This document shows, piece by piece, positions 17,174 through 26,894 of a stretch of DNA of 64,000 bases. A program made the position numbers and the translations under genes. This DNA is from JAWKZG01 sp041396125 (GTDB lineage: Bacteria; Pseudomonadota; Gammaproteobacteria; Competibacterales; Competibacteraceae): positions 434,001 through 498,000 of the forward strand of contig JAWKZG010000002.1 in assembly GCA_041396125.1 (NCBI GenBank). Reading direction: 5' to 3'. The stretch's first letter is position 1. Each line of letters starts with the position of its first letter. The notes under the pieces were generated by a model. It had not been told where the DNA came from and did no database searches. It saw nothing but the letters and a program-made list of their open reading frames with translations.

Positions 17174-18016
17174 ATGAGCAATCGGGTGACGGGGCTGGTA
17201 ACACAAAACGAGATCGATACCTTTCAGCGCGACGGCGCGATCAAGCTGAGCGCGGTATTTGAGCCGCACTGGCTGGAACAACTGGCGCTTGGCATCGAGA
17301 AAAACTTCCAGCAGCCTGGCCCGAATGCCCGGCGCTACACGCCGGAGGACGGTCCCGGCGGGTTTTATGGCGATTATTGTAACTGGCAGCGGATCGGGGA
17401 ATATCAGGATTTTGTCTATAATTCACCGGCAGCAGCGCTGCTTGCCGATCTGCTGCAAACGACGACCCTCCGTTTTTATCATGAGCATGTGCTGGTGAAA
17501 GAACCCGGCACCCGCGAAGTAACCCCCTGGCATCACGATTTGCCGTATTACGGTCTGGAAGGTCAGCAGTTATGCAGTATTTGGCTGCCGCTGGACCCGG
17601 TACCGCTCAGTGCCTGCCCGGAATTTGTCGCCGGCTCGCACCGCTGGGGCAAGCGTTTTATGCCACGCATGTTTGTCGATCACCGCAATTACGCTGACGT
17701 GCCGGCGGGCTATGAACAGGTACCGGATATTGATGCCGAACGCGACCAGCACCGTATTCTGGCCTGGGATTTACAACCCGGTGACTGCATCGTATTTCAT
17801 ATGCTGACCCTGCACGGTGCGCCCGCGACCGCCGAACTCAGCACCCGCCGACGCGGTTTCGCCACTCGCTGGCTGGGCGACGATGCAGTTTATGCTGCCC
17901 GACCCTGGCCAACCTCACCACCGTTTGATGGCATCGAAGTAAAACCGGGACAGCCCGTGAGACACCCGGATTTTCCTGTGGTGTGGGGCAGTGGCCTGAA
18001 ACCCGTAGATGGGTAA
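17174..18016 (+). CDS. Phytanoyl-CoA dioxygenase-family (PhyH) oxygenase
   Basis: A 280-residue non-heme Fe(II)/2-oxoglutarate oxygenase. Iron ligands are predicted as H120 and D122 (WHHD motif) and a distal His in HMLTLHGA (H214), with a downstream Arg in STRRRGFATRW for 2-oxoglutarate. The fold-typical GDCIVFH strand is present. The start ATG at 17174 has GAGGG upstream and follows the aminotransferase stop by 16 bp. PhyH enzymes hydroxylate lipids or small metabolites; together with the aminotransferase this could be a short tailoring pathway, but the substrate is unknown. Confidence 0.87.
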   Translation: MSNRVTGLVTQNEIDTFQRDGAIKLSAVFEPHWLEQLALGIEKNFQQPGPNARRYTPEDGPGGFYGDYCNWQRIGEYQDFVYNSPAAALLADLLQTTTLRFYHEHVLVKEPGTREVTPWHHDLPYYGLEGQQLCSIWLPLDPVPLSACPEFVAGSHRWGKRFMPRMFVDHRNYADVPAGYEQVPDIDAERDQHRILAWDLQPGDCIVFHMLTLHGAPATAELSTRRRGFATRWLGDDAVYAARPWPTSPPFDGIEVKPGQPVRHPDFPVVWGSGLKPVDG

Positions 18017-18029
18017 ATTAAGGCAGTAG

Positions 18030-18056
18030 GATGCGCTGAACGAAGTGAAGCGCATC
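18030..18056. repeat. REP-like hairpin
   Basis: GATGCGCT (18030-18037) and AGCGCATC (18049-18056) form a perfect 8-bp stem with an 11-base loop, 14 bases after the dioxygenase stop. Elements of this GATGCGC-type form are common extragenic repeats in proteobacteria. Only one copy was noticed in this window. The rest of the 242-bp spacer holds no clear gene. Confidence 0.4.
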
Positions 18057-18258
18057 GTTCGAGAAATGACACGTCCGCAAATGGCAGTCGTATAAAGACC
18101 GTATCCCCGTTAAGAGTCAAGTTCTGCTGTTATCGCCCGAATTGACAGAAAATGTGAAATTTGACGCATTTATAACGCTTTTTTTATTGGTATATTACAG
18201 GCCGTACGTATGATGCTTTCCTGGTTTGTGCGATAACGATTTACGCTGCTAGGAATGA

Positions 18259-19199
18259 ATGACTATGAACGCCATGAAAATGGATCAGAATGATTTTTAT
18301 CAGGCTCATGCGGTAGCCACTCAAGCGGGTAACGGGACTAGGATGGTCGTGATGTTTGTAGACATTTGCGGTAGCACCCGCATGTTTGCCGATTATGGCA
18401 ACGAATTGGCGTTGGCGAAAACCAGCCGCTGCCTCAGAAAGATGGTAGCAATCATCAAGTCTCGTTCAGGCACCATCATTAACACCTTTGGTGACGGCGT
18501 GTTGTGCACTTTTACCATGCCCGAGATGGCATTTCATGCCGCTCTAGACATTCAAAACGCGGCTCGCGATCAACAAATTGCAATACACGGCGGTGTCCAT
18601 AGCGGTACCGTCATTACACTGGAAGATTCAATTTACGGCGATGCCGTAAACGTTGCATCCAGGCTGGCCGATCTGGCAAAAAAGGAAGAAATTCTTTTAT
18701 CCAGAGATGTTATGACGCTTTTGTCACCGGAACTGCAGAGCCAGGTCCGTCCGCTTGGTGAATTAACACTGAAAGGTAAAACCTCACCTATGGACGTCTA
18801 TCTGCTCTCATCGCAGCCGGGCAGCCAGACGGCTTATCATAAAGTGTTTACGCTACCGCAGGGACAGCAAGAACTGAAGCTTGAATTGACCTACAAAAGC
18901 GTCGTTATTCAATTGAAAGCGTCATCGTCGGAGGTCACGATTGGCCGCGCCAATGATTCGCATCTGGTTATCGATAGCGACTACACCTCGCGTCATCATG
19001 CCACTATCGAGTGTCGGCGAGGCGCGTTTTCCTGATCGATCACAGCAGCAATGGCAGCTATCTGATGGATGATAAAAAGCGCACCGTCAAAGTAAAACGC
19101 GAAATGCACCAACTGCATGGTAGTGGCGTCATTTCGCTTGGCACCGAACCTCAGGGTAATCAACCATATCTGATTGCCTATCGTGTAATAGTTGATTAG
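18259..19199 (+). CDS. Class III adenylate/guanylate cyclase with C-terminal FHA domain (one frameshift)
   Basis: About 313 residues if one T is restored at 19027-19030 (TTTT to TTTTT), which joins RRGAF to FLIDHSSNGSYL. The cyclase domain (about 28-185) has metal-binding aspartates in VDICGS (D35) and FGDGV (D79), and the transition-state pair in GDAVNVASRL (N131, R135). After a linker comes a forkhead-associated domain with TIGRANDSHLVI, SRHHATIE and SSNGSYL, which binds phosphothreonine peptides. This suggests a cytosolic cyclase controlled by, or recruited to, a Ser/Thr-phosphorylated partner. No kinase gene is nearby. Confidence 0.88.
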
Positions 19200-19253
19200 C
19201 TGCAAAACACGTCCTGAACGTCCAGAGATTTTGTTAAGCCGGCTAAATATCGA

Positions 19254-20366
19254 TCAGCCATTCATCAACCGGACAGGGTCAAAAGGCGTCAGATCGATGC
19301 TGCGAGTCTGCCCGTCCAGGATCAGTTCGGACAATGCCAGGCCGCTGGCCGGTGCGTTCAGAATACCCCAGACACTATGGCCAGTAGCCAGATACACCCC
19401 GTCAGAGACAGCGCCGAGAAACGGTAAGCCATCCATCGTGACTGGTCGGTAGCAGGCTTGTAAACGTTCGGGCTGCAAACCCGCCAGGTTGCTGGAAAGG
19501 GCAGCGGCGATGTCCAGCAGTTGCGCACCGGACGCAGGATCGCTCTGTACCTGTTGCGGCTGATCCGGCACCGCTGACTGTTCCGGCAAACCACACAGAT
19601 ACACCTCGCCGTCCGGCCTGGAGAAAAGCTCGGGCGACAGTTGTTCACCCCGGCGGCCGTGGAAATCGACAAACAAGGCAGCGGGACCAAGCGGTTGGCG
19701 AGGCTTTAAAACAATGCTGTGACCTTTCAGACCGAATACCGGCGGCAGCGACAGCCAGCTGGCGGCTTGAGACGTCCAGGGCCCGAGAGCAAGTACCACC
19801 TGGTCAGCGGCCATGACCGTGCCGTCAATACGTACACCACAAATACGTTTATCCCGCCATTCCAGACCGCCAACCCGACCTTTAAGCAATTGTGCGCCCT
19901 GTCGCAGGGCAGCGTTCAATAGCGCCTCGGTGAACAGTTGCGGATGTACCTGTGCGGTTGAGCGCTCATCGCCAAGCTGGGCATAAATACGAGCCTGCGG
20001 GTTTAGCCAGCCGGGTTGATCCGGATCGGATGCAGCGGTCCGTTCTGGCTGGGTTGCGTGGGTATGGCTCGCACTGGCATGGGCTGTCGCAGCCCAGGTG
20101 CGCAGGCGACGGTAGCCGTAATCATCAGGCAGATTTTCCGCCAGCTCCGCGTGCAGCGCAAAACTGCGCCGGGCCAGCGCCTGCAGCGCAGTATCATCGC
20201 ACCAGTCAAGCGCCAGGAAACCGCCGGCTTTGCCGGAGGCAGCACAGGCGGGCTGGTGCTGTTCAATAATCGTGACACGAGCGCCGCGCCGGGTCAGAAA
20301 GTAAGCGGTCGCAGCACCGATCACGCCGGCACCGCAGACGACAATATGAGCACTTGAGTTAGACAT
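19254..20366 (-). CDS. FAD-dependent oxidoreductase, DAO family
   Basis: A 370-residue flavoprotein of the D-amino-acid oxidase / glycine oxidase superfamily. The N-terminal Rossmann motif is VVCGAGVIGAATAYFLTRRG (about 9-28), followed by the acidic residue in TIIEQHQP. A C-terminal block near DGLPFLGAVSDGVYLATGHS contacts FAD and substrate. It probably oxidises a secondary amine or amino acid; electron acceptor and substrate are unknown. It is transcribed divergently from the diguanylate cyclase gene, with 172 bp between them, and has no partner genes on its strand. Confidence 0.85.
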   Translation of the reverse strand: MSNSSAHIVVCGAGVIGAATAYFLTRRGARVTIIEQHQPACAASGKAGGFLALDWCDDTALQALARRSFALHAELAENLPDDYGYRRLRTWAATAHASASHTHATQPERTAASDPDQPGWLNPQARIYAQLGDERSTAQVHPQLFTEALLNAALRQGAQLLKGRVGGLEWRDKRICGVRIDGTVMAADQVVLALGPWTSQAASWLSLPPVFGLKGHSIVLKPRQPLGPAALFVDFHGRRGEQLSPELFSRPDGEVYLCGLPEQSAVPDQPQQVQSDPASGAQLLDIAAALSSNLAGLQPERLQACYRPVTMDGLPFLGAVSDGVYLATGHSVWGILNAPASGLALSELILDGQTRSIDLTPFDPVRLMNG

Positions 20367-20538
20367 GGCTACCTGATTGTTAGAAATGTACCGATGCAGG
20401 CTGACGATACAACAGACAGGTGCTCAATGGAACAAAGGGCAGGTTCGTCAGCGGCAAGAATAATAAACAACTTTTGGCGAAACCTCAGTATATGGATATA
20501 AATGATGGTGCCTGCTTACGGCCACTGATAACATTCTT

Positions 20539-23124
20539 GTGATGGCACTATATTCTCCTGACACAGACCTGACCATGGATGAGCAACTCCTCCACTCACC
20601 AGCCCGGTTGACAGCGCTGCACCGTACCGGGTTGCTGGATACCTTGTCCGACACCGGGTTCGATCGTCTTACCTGGCTGGCAAGCTCCGCTCTTAATACG
20701 CCCATTGCTCTGCTGAGTCTGGTCGATGCAAACCGTCAGTTTTTCAAAAGCGCTGTGGGTTTGCCAGAACCTTGGGCGTCACAGCGTGAGGCACCGCTAT
20801 CACATTTTTTTTGCCGGTATCCGGTAATGACGGGCACCCCTCTGATCGTTGACGATGTACGTGTTGATCCGCGTGTGCGCGATAGTCTTGCGGTCCATGG
20901 TTTGGATTTTATGGCCTGCGCGGGAATACCATTGGTGACTCCGGCGGGGGATCGGCTTGGTCATTTTTGTGTCATAGATCATCGCCCCCGACGCTGGAGT
21001 GAGCAGGAGCAACGGCTGTTGCAGGAGTTGGCTGCGTTGGTGATGAACGAAATCGAACGGTGCCAAACGCTCGTTGAACGCCGCCAGCTGGAAATCAGAT
21101 TACGCGACAGTGAGCAGCGCTTGAAGGATTTTACCCGGGCAGCGACCGATTGGTTATGGGAAACAGACGCTGAACACCGGTATACCTGGTTTTCATCGAA
21201 TGTTGAAACAGCAACGGGCATCCCCACTCAGTGGCATTATGGTAAAACACGCGTCCAGATTGCGGGTACAGATGTGAATGCTCCGGCCTGGCAAGAGCAT
21301 CTGGCCCAACTGGATGCGCGCCAACCCTTTCGCGACTTTGAACTATGCCGCCGTGGTCCTGACGGCTTACGCTGGGTGCGCTCTAACGGCGTGCCGGTAT
21401 TCGACGAGCAGGGCACCTTTCAGGGTTACCGGGGAACCGGCACCGATATTACGGCACTCAAGCACGCTCAAGCGCAGGCCCAGGAGCTGCAACAGCGCTA
21501 CTTCCAGGCGATCGAAGCGGTGGGAGAAGCGTTCGCAGTGTATGACACCAATGATCGCTTGGTGACCTGCAACGCCCGCTATCGACAGCTATTTGGCTTG
21601 CATGCCCTGCAGATGCAACCGGGGCTTTTATTTCAGGAGTTGCTCCGGGTGCGATTGCGCTATGGCGAGATTGAAGAAGCCAAGGGCCACGAGACGGCCT
21701 GGCTTGAACAGCGTCTGGAACGGTTCCGTAATCCGCAGGGACCGTTCGTGCAACGACATGCTGATAACCGGTGGATACAACTGCGGGAACAGCGATTGCC
21801 GAGTGGTGAGTTGCTGGTCACGGGGCTGGATATTACCGAGCTGAAGCGCACCGAACAGGCTTTACAGCAAAGCGAGACACAGTTCCGATCAGCGATGGAG
21901 TATTCGGCTATTGGCATGGCACTGGTGGCACCAGGCGGACGGTGGCTGAAAGTTAACCCGGCGCTGTGCCGGTTTTTCGGTTATTCCGAGGACGAATTGC
22001 TCGCTACCGATTTTCAAACCATCACCCACCCAGATGATCTGGATAGCGACCTGCACTATGTCCAGCAAATACTATGCGGTGACATTACGGCCTACCAGAT
22101 GGAAAAACGCTATCGGCATAAAACAGGGGATTATATCTGGGGCCTATTGAGCGTATCGCTGGTACGGCAAGCGGATGGTGAACCACACTATTTCATTTCT
22201 CAAATTCAGGACATTCACGCCCGCAAACAGGCCGAGCACGCCTTGGCCGAGAGCGAAGCCCGCTACCGTGCGCTCTACATACGCACGCCGGCGATGCTGC
22301 AGTCCATTGATAATAAAGGCCGGTTGATCAACGTCAGCAATCACTGGCTCATGGTCATGGGTTATACGCGTGAGGAGGTTATCGGGCAAAGCGTCGGAAG
22401 TTTCTTGACAGAAAAGTCAATAAACTATGCAAAAAAACAGATTTTACCTGAGTTTTTGCGCACCGGTTATTGCCACGAGGTCCCCTACCAGTTTGTGAAA
22501 CGCAGTGGTCAGATCATCGATGTGCTCGCTTCGGCCATCGCCGAGCGTGATGTTGAAGGGCGTATTGCGCATTCACTGGCGGTGCTGGTTGATGTTACCG
22601 AGCGTAAGCGGCTGGAGGCTGAATTAATTCGGCTGGCCCGTGTTGATGCGCTGACCGGTACTTGGAATCGGGGTTATTTCGTGACGTTGCTGGATGTAGA
22701 GATTAAACGGGCACGTCGTCATCGAAAACCGCTGTCCATCCTGCTGTGCGACATTGATCATTTCAAGCGCATCAATGACGCTTACGGGCATCCTGCAGGG
22801 GATAGCGCTCTGTGCCATTTCGTTGCAGCAGCACAAAAAATGCTACGCGCCTCGGATCATTTAGGACGCTGGGGAGGGGAAGAATTTGTGGTGGTGTTAC
22901 CGGAAACGCCGCTCTGCGGCGCAAAACGGGCGGCAGAACGACTGCGCAAGCACATTGAGGCCATGTCCGTCGTGCAGGGAGAGTATTGTTTTTCGTTTAC
23001 CGTAAGCCTTGGGGTTAGTGTGCTGTGCGAGACGGACACGGTTGATACGATGATCGCCCGGGCTGATCAGGCCTTGTATACCGCAAAAGGCTCGGGCCGG
23101 AACCGGGCCATAGCGCCGGACTAA
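20539..23124 (+). CDS. GAF-PAS(x4)-GGDEF diguanylate cyclase
   Basis: An 861-residue cytosolic sensor without membrane segments. Order: GAF domain (about 30-170), four PAS domains (about 195-305, 320-440, 450-565 and 575-690), then GGDEF (about 695-858). The active site is RWGGEEF, and RASD lies five residues before it, a canonical RxxD product-inhibition site, so it should make c-di-GMP with feedback control. Several PAS domains carry the usual C-terminal DIT/DVT-ER/LK motif. The start could be GTG/ATG at 20539-20544 or ATG at 20575 (MDEQLLHSPARL). The PAS ligands are not predictable. Confidence 0.92.
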   Translation: MMALYSPDTDLTMDEQLLHSPARLTALHRTGLLDTLSDTGFDRLTWLASSALNTPIALLSLVDANRQFFKSAVGLPEPWASQREAPLSHFFCRYPVMTGTPLIVDDVRVDPRVRDSLAVHGLDFMACAGIPLVTPAGDRLGHFCVIDHRPRRWSEQEQRLLQELAALVMNEIERCQTLVERRQLEIRLRDSEQRLKDFTRAATDWLWETDAEHRYTWFSSNVETATGIPTQWHYGKTRVQIAGTDVNAPAWQEHLAQLDARQPFRDFELCRRGPDGLRWVRSNGVPVFDEQGTFQGYRGTGTDITALKHAQAQAQELQQRYFQAIEAVGEAFAVYDTNDRLVTCNARYRQLFGLHALQMQPGLLFQELLRVRLRYGEIEEAKGHETAWLEQRLERFRNPQGPFVQRHADNRWIQLREQRLPSGELLVTGLDITELKRTEQALQQSETQFRSAMEYSAIGMALVAPGGRWLKVNPALCRFFGYSEDELLATDFQTITHPDDLDSDLHYVQQILCGDITAYQMEKRYRHKTGDYIWGLLSVSLVRQADGEPHYFISQIQDIHARKQAEHALAESEARYRALYIRTPAMLQSIDNKGRLINVSNHWLMVMGYTREEVIGQSVGSFLTEKSINYAKKQILPEFLRTGYCHEVPYQFVKRSGQIIDVLASAIAERDVEGRIAHSLAVLVDVTERKRLEAELIRLARVDALTGTWNRGYFVTLLDVEIKRARRHRKPLSILLCDIDHFKRINDAYGHPAGDSALCHFVAAAQKMLRASDHLGRWGGEEFVVVLPETPLCGAKRAAERLRKHIEAMSVVQGEYCFSFTVSLGVSVLCETDTVDTMIARADQALYTAKGSGRNRAIAPD

Positions 23125-23139
23125 CGGTTTTGTTTTAAA

Positions 23140-23171
23140 CCCCCGTGCGATCTGAATCCGATCGTACGGGG
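23140..23171 (+). terminator. Hairpin after the diguanylate cyclase gene
   Basis: CCCCGTGCGATC and GATCGTACGGGG pair at 11 of 12 positions with a 7-base loop, beginning about 15 bases after the stop. There is no strong T-run, so it may act as a weak terminator or as transcript protection. It lies between convergent genes. Confidence 0.4.
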
Positions 23172-23265
23172 CACATGCCTAAGTCCTTAAACTAACAATA
23201 TTTTTCCTAAGGGAGGAACTCGCTCAAAAAGCGGGTGACACACCTCAAATCGTAGCTGTCCTCAA

Positions 23266-24057
23266 TCACCACGAATTACGCAATTCCCGCAGTTTCAAAA
23301 ACACGGTTTTTTCATCCGGCTGGTCCGGCAGATCGGGGAAGGCTTCTCGCAATCTGGCAATCACGCTGGGGCTGTGCAGACGGAAAAACGTGTTGATCTC
23401 TTTTTCCAGACCCAGTGAGGTCACCATGGCGTGGCTTGGGTCCTGGTCGAAAATTTGTTCCAGTAAACCCTTGGCGCGAGCGTTGTCTGGCTCGCGATCC
23501 AGGGTGAATTCCAGATTATTCAGAATGTAGTCGTGACCGGGGTAAATCAGCGTCGCATCCGGCAGTTTGGCGAGCTGAGCGGCAAACGTGTGATAAAGCT
23601 CGTTCGGATGGCCGCCGTTATGGCAGTTGCCCGCACCGGCGTTGAAAAGCGTGTCGCCGCAGAACAGTGCCGGCGTATCGGTATGTGAGAGCAGACACAC
23701 ATGGCTCATGGTATGGCCGGGCGTATCCAGCGCTTCCAGTTCAATGGTTTTACCGACTTTGATGATATCGCCCGCGTCCAGGCCGCGATCCATGCCGGGG
23801 ATTTTGCCCTTGGCGTTTTTATGCGCCAGTAATTTGGCCCCGGTAGCCTTGATCATGGCCGTATTGCCGCCGATATGATCGCCGTGTTCGTGGGTGTTCA
23901 GAATTTGTGTAATCGTCCAGCCATTGGCTTTGGCTGCCGCCAGACATTTCTGATGATCCAGCGGGTCGATAGCCAGTGCTTCGCCGGTGTCCGGGCAGGC
24001 AATCAGATAATTGAAATTACGGTATGCATTTGCAGTCCAGATTTGTTCGACCAGCAT
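23266..24057 (-). CDS. gloB: Hydroxyacylglutathione hydrolase (glyoxalase II)
   Basis: A 263-residue metallo-beta-lactamase-fold thioesterase that hydrolyses S-lactoylglutathione in methylglyoxal detoxification. Metal ligands are visible: THEHGDH (H56, H58, D60, H61), TPGHTMSH, the bridging Asp in CGDTLFNAGAGNC, and YPGHDY. The C-terminal helical domain carries the usual glutathione-contact region. The start chosen is ATG at 24055-24057, with AGGAGA just upstream; reading further upstream gives unconserved sequence. It is a stand-alone gene, divergent from the exonuclease gene. No glyoxalase I gene is in the window. Confidence 0.92.
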   Translation of the reverse strand: MLVEQIWTANAYRNFNYLIACPDTGEALAIDPLDHQKCLAAAKANGWTITQILNTHEHGDHIGGNTAMIKATGAKLLAHKNAKGKIPGMDRGLDAGDIIKVGKTIELEALDTPGHTMSHVCLLSHTDTPALFCGDTLFNAGAGNCHNGGHPNELYHTFAAQLAKLPDATLIYPGHDYILNNLEFTLDREPDNARAKGLLEQIFDQDPSHAMVTSLGLEKEINTFFRLHSPSVIARLREAFPDLPDQPDEKTVFLKLRELRNSW

Positions 24058-24204
24058 GAGAGGTCTCCTGTGAGTTGGTATGCTGTCATCGATTTTAGCA
24101 ATGCAGGATAGCATTTTGAAAATCAATGCCTGGTCCGGTACAAAAGCGCACCCAAGGGATAGCAAATGAAAATCCCCGGCCCAGACGACAAAGAGTAAAT
24201 ACCT

Positions 24205-24771
24205 ATGCCAACATCTTTACCAGAACTTTATATCGCCGCCGATGTGGAGGCGGATGGACCAATACCCGGCCCGTACAGCATGCTGTCATTGGGGATGAGC
24301 GTGGTTGATCAGCCCGAATTAAGCTTTTATACCGAACTGCGGCCCATATCGGATCAGGCCGTGCCGGAAGCGCTGGCAGTAGCAGGACTGGACCGTGACC
24401 GTCTGTTGCGCGAAGCACCATTGCCCGAGCAGGCTATGCAAAATGCTGCTGACTGGATCAACGGTTTGCGCAAACAGGGCAGGCCGGTGTTTCTGGCCGG
24501 GCCGGCGGTCTGGGATGGCATGTTTGTGCACTGGTATTTTGTGCGCTTTATCGGCTATAGCCCGTTCGGGCCGACCGGTTCGGGCATTGATCTGCGCAGT
24601 TACTGGATGGGTCTGCAGGGCTGCGGCTGGTTCGAGACCCAGGCACCCAAGATTAAAAAAGCGCTGGACCTGGACAAACTGCCGCACACCCACCATGCCG
24701 GTGAAGATGCTGCCGAGCTGGCACAGGTGTTTGCGGCGATACTGCGCTATCGGGCCAATAAGCCCAACTAA
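24205..24771 (+). CDS. RNase H-fold 3'-5' exonuclease (DnaQ-like)
   Basis: A 188-residue protein with the DEDD exonuclease pattern. Exo I is DVEADGP (D13, E15), a middle Asp lies in GPAVWDGMFVHWYF, and Exo III is HHAGEDAAE with its His and Asp, giving a DEDDh-type active site. It has no other domain and is shorter than DNA polymerase epsilon subunits, so it is likely a free-standing DNA or RNA trimming enzyme. The ATG at 24205 has a weak ribosome site (AAAGAG). Its neighbours are unrelated, so the biological role is open. Confidence 0.8.
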   Translation: MPTSLPELYIAADVEADGPIPGPYSMLSLGMSVVDQPELSFYTELRPISDQAVPEALAVAGLDRDRLLREAPLPEQAMQNAADWINGLRKQGRPVFLAGPAVWDGMFVHWYFVRFIGYSPFGPTGSGIDLRSYWMGLQGCGWFETQAPKIKKALDLDKLPHTHHAGEDAAELAQVFAAILRYRANKPN

Positions 24772-24898
24772 ATTGCGCTCAGACCGTGTTTTTGCAGCGC
24801 GGGTTGAGCGTCATCTCTTTGCGCCAGCATTGTGGTCTCTGGTGTAGAATTACCGGAGTTTTTCTTTGACGTAATTGAGTGACGATTACGAGGACTGT

Positions 24899-25651
24899 AT
24901 GCAGATTCAAGATCATACGTTTTTAGTGACCGGTGGTGGTTCCGGGCTGGGGGGGGCGACAGCAGCCATGCTGCTGGACGCAGGTGCGAATGTGGTCGTA
25001 CTCGATTTGCAACCCCCTGCAAATACGGCTGAGAGGCTGCTCTACGCACAGACTGATGTGAGCTCGGAAACCGCTGTGCAGGCGGCCATTGATCTGGCGC
25101 TCGAGCATTTTGGCGCGGTGCATGGCGTGGTCAATTGTGCCGGTGTTGCGATTGTTGGCAAGGTGCTGAATAAAGACGGCGAAGCGCATCCGCTGGATCT
25201 GTTCGCCAAGGGCATTCAGGTTAATTTAATCGGCAGTTTCAATGTGATCCGGCTGGCAGCCAAGGTGATGGCGCAAGGCCAGCCCAACGCGGAAGGCGAG
25301 CGCGGAGTGATCATCAATACCGCTTCTGTGGCGGCCTTTGATGGTCAGATCGGGCAAGCCAGTTATGCGGCCAGCAAAGGCGGTATCGTCGGCATGACCC
25401 TGCCGATTGCACGCGAGCTGGCGCGTTTCGGTATCCGGGTCATGACTATTGCGCCGGGGATTTTTAAAACGCCAATGGTGGCGGGATTGCCCGAAGCTGC
25501 GCAGGAATCGCTGGGCCAGCAGGTGCCGTTTCCGTCCCGTCTGGGGCGACCGGAAGAATACGCCGCCCTGGTACGGCATATTCTTGAAAATACCATGCTG
25601 AACGGCGAAGTGATTCGTCTGGACGGCGCTATTCGTATGGCACCCAAATAA
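24899..25651 (+). CDS. SDR-family 3-hydroxyacyl-CoA dehydrogenase (type 2-like)
   Basis: A 250-residue NAD-dependent short-chain dehydrogenase. It has TGGGSGLG (cofactor binding, about 9-16), VVVLDL selecting NAD, NCAG, and the catalytic YAASKGG pair. The overall sequence resembles HSD17B10 / 2-methyl-3-hydroxybutyryl-CoA dehydrogenase, which acts in branched-chain amino acid or fatty acid oxidation. The ATG at 24899 was chosen over an upstream start because the Rossmann motif then lies at the usual distance. Its stop codon overlaps the ATG of the next gene by one base, so the two are co-translated. Confidence 0.87.
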   Translation: MQIQDHTFLVTGGGSGLGGATAAMLLDAGANVVVLDLQPPANTAERLLYAQTDVSSETAVQAAIDLALEHFGAVHGVVNCAGVAIVGKVLNKDGEAHPLDLFAKGIQVNLIGSFNVIRLAAKVMAQGQPNAEGERGVIINTASVAAFDGQIGQASYAASKGGIVGMTLPIARELARFGIRVMTIAPGIFKTPMVAGLPEAAQESLGQQVPFPSRLGRPEEYAALVRHILENTMLNGEVIRLDGAIRMAPK

Positions 25652-26784
25652 TGCATGCTATCGATCGTATTCCTTTACCGGTGGTAGCGCCCGGCACCGA
25701 GCGCTATCTGACGAGTACCTACCGTTTCGGAACAGGGCGGCCGAAAGCTTATATACACACCGCACTGCACGCCGATGAATGGCCTGGCTTACTGGTATTG
25801 CAGCATACTGCTGGCGCGCTTGCGCGTGAGGCAGACGCTGCCGGCCAGATGATTGGCGAAGTGGTGGTCGTGCCGGCGGCAAGCCCGGTCGGGCTGGCCC
25901 AGTCGCTCAATTATCATCTGGTGGGACGCTATGATTTTGCCGGCAGCGGTAATTTCAATCGTAACTACCCGGCGCTGGCTGAGCAGGTTTTAAAGCTGAT
26001 AGGTGAGCAGATTGCGCAAGACCCCGCACAGGTGGTAGGACTGATCCGGCAGACCTTGCGTGAAATTTTGCAGGGCATGGAACCGGGCAGTGAAGCGCAG
26101 GCCATGAAGCTGGCTTTGCTGGGCCTGTCTATCGATGCGGATATTGTGCTGGATTTACATTGCGACAGCGATGCGCTGATGCATTTGTATGCGCCGCTGG
26201 GGCAGCGACAGATCGCCGAGGAACTGGGTGCGGAACTGGGCGCACGGGCTGTGTTGCTGGAAGAGGAGCCCGGTGGCGGTGCGTTCGATCAGGCCAATAG
26301 CAGCCCCTGGCGTACTCTGCGTGAGCAGTATCCCGAGTTACCACTGGCCTGTTTTGCAAGCACGGTCGAATTGCGCGGTGCAGCCGATGTCAGTGACGAT
26401 TTTGCCGGGCAGGACAGTGCGGCTCTGTTTCGCTTTCTGCAGCGTCGCGGGGTGATTGGCGGTGAGCCGGGTGATCTGCCACCTGCGCAGTGTGAACCCA
26501 CCCTGCTGCAGGGTACGGATGTGCTGCGCGCCCCGGCAGCAGGTATTCTGAGCTATCGTAAACAGCTGGGTGAGCAGATTCGGGCGGGTGACGTGGTGGC
26601 GGATCTGATCGTGCTGGATGATTTGAGTCAGATCAACCGCCGTATCGCTATTACCAGTCGTGCCAGCGGGGTTTTGTTCGCGCGGGTGACTGACAAACTG
26701 GTGCGCCCTGGCGGCAGTGTAGGCAAAGTCGCCGGAGCCGATCCGCTACCGCATCGCAAGCATGGGGCCTTGCTGGAAGAATAG
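25651..26784 (+). CDS. Succinylglutamate desuccinylase/aspartoacylase-family zinc hydrolase
   Basis: A 377-residue M14-like amidohydrolase. Zinc ligands fit HADE (H40, E43; HxxE) and DLHCDSD further on. FNRNYP is the family's substrate-carboxylate motif. The C-terminal region (about 290-370) looks like a beta-rich, lipoyl-like domain. The gene overlaps the SDR stop by one base. It probably removes an acyl group from an N-acyl amino compound or a related ester. A second, distinct family member is at 51655-52722. The exact substrate is unknown. Confidence 0.82.
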   Translation: MHAIDRIPLPVVAPGTERYLTSTYRFGTGRPKAYIHTALHADEWPGLLVLQHTAGALAREADAAGQMIGEVVVVPAASPVGLAQSLNYHLVGRYDFAGSGNFNRNYPALAEQVLKLIGEQIAQDPAQVVGLIRQTLREILQGMEPGSEAQAMKLALLGLSIDADIVLDLHCDSDALMHLYAPLGQRQIAEELGAELGARAVLLEEEPGGGAFDQANSSPWRTLREQYPELPLACFASTVELRGAADVSDDFAGQDSAALFRFLQRRGVIGGEPGDLPPAQCEPTLLQGTDVLRAPAAGILSYRKQLGEQIRAGDVVADLIVLDDLSQINRRIAITSRASGVLFARVTDKLVRPGGSVGKVAGADPLPHRKHGALLEE

Positions 26785-26894
26785 CCTGATGGTTAGCACG
26801 TGAACGGTTGAGTTATTAACTAGTCGGGGATTTTGTCGATAATTAGTGACTACAGCGCTATGGCTAGCTCGCATCTAAGGATGGAAGAGTATTG

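Noticed and set aside
18161..18196. TTGACG and TATATT upstream of the cyclase gene as a promoter
   Set aside because: Spacing of about 24 bp is too long for a sigma-70 promoter, and no better pairing was found.
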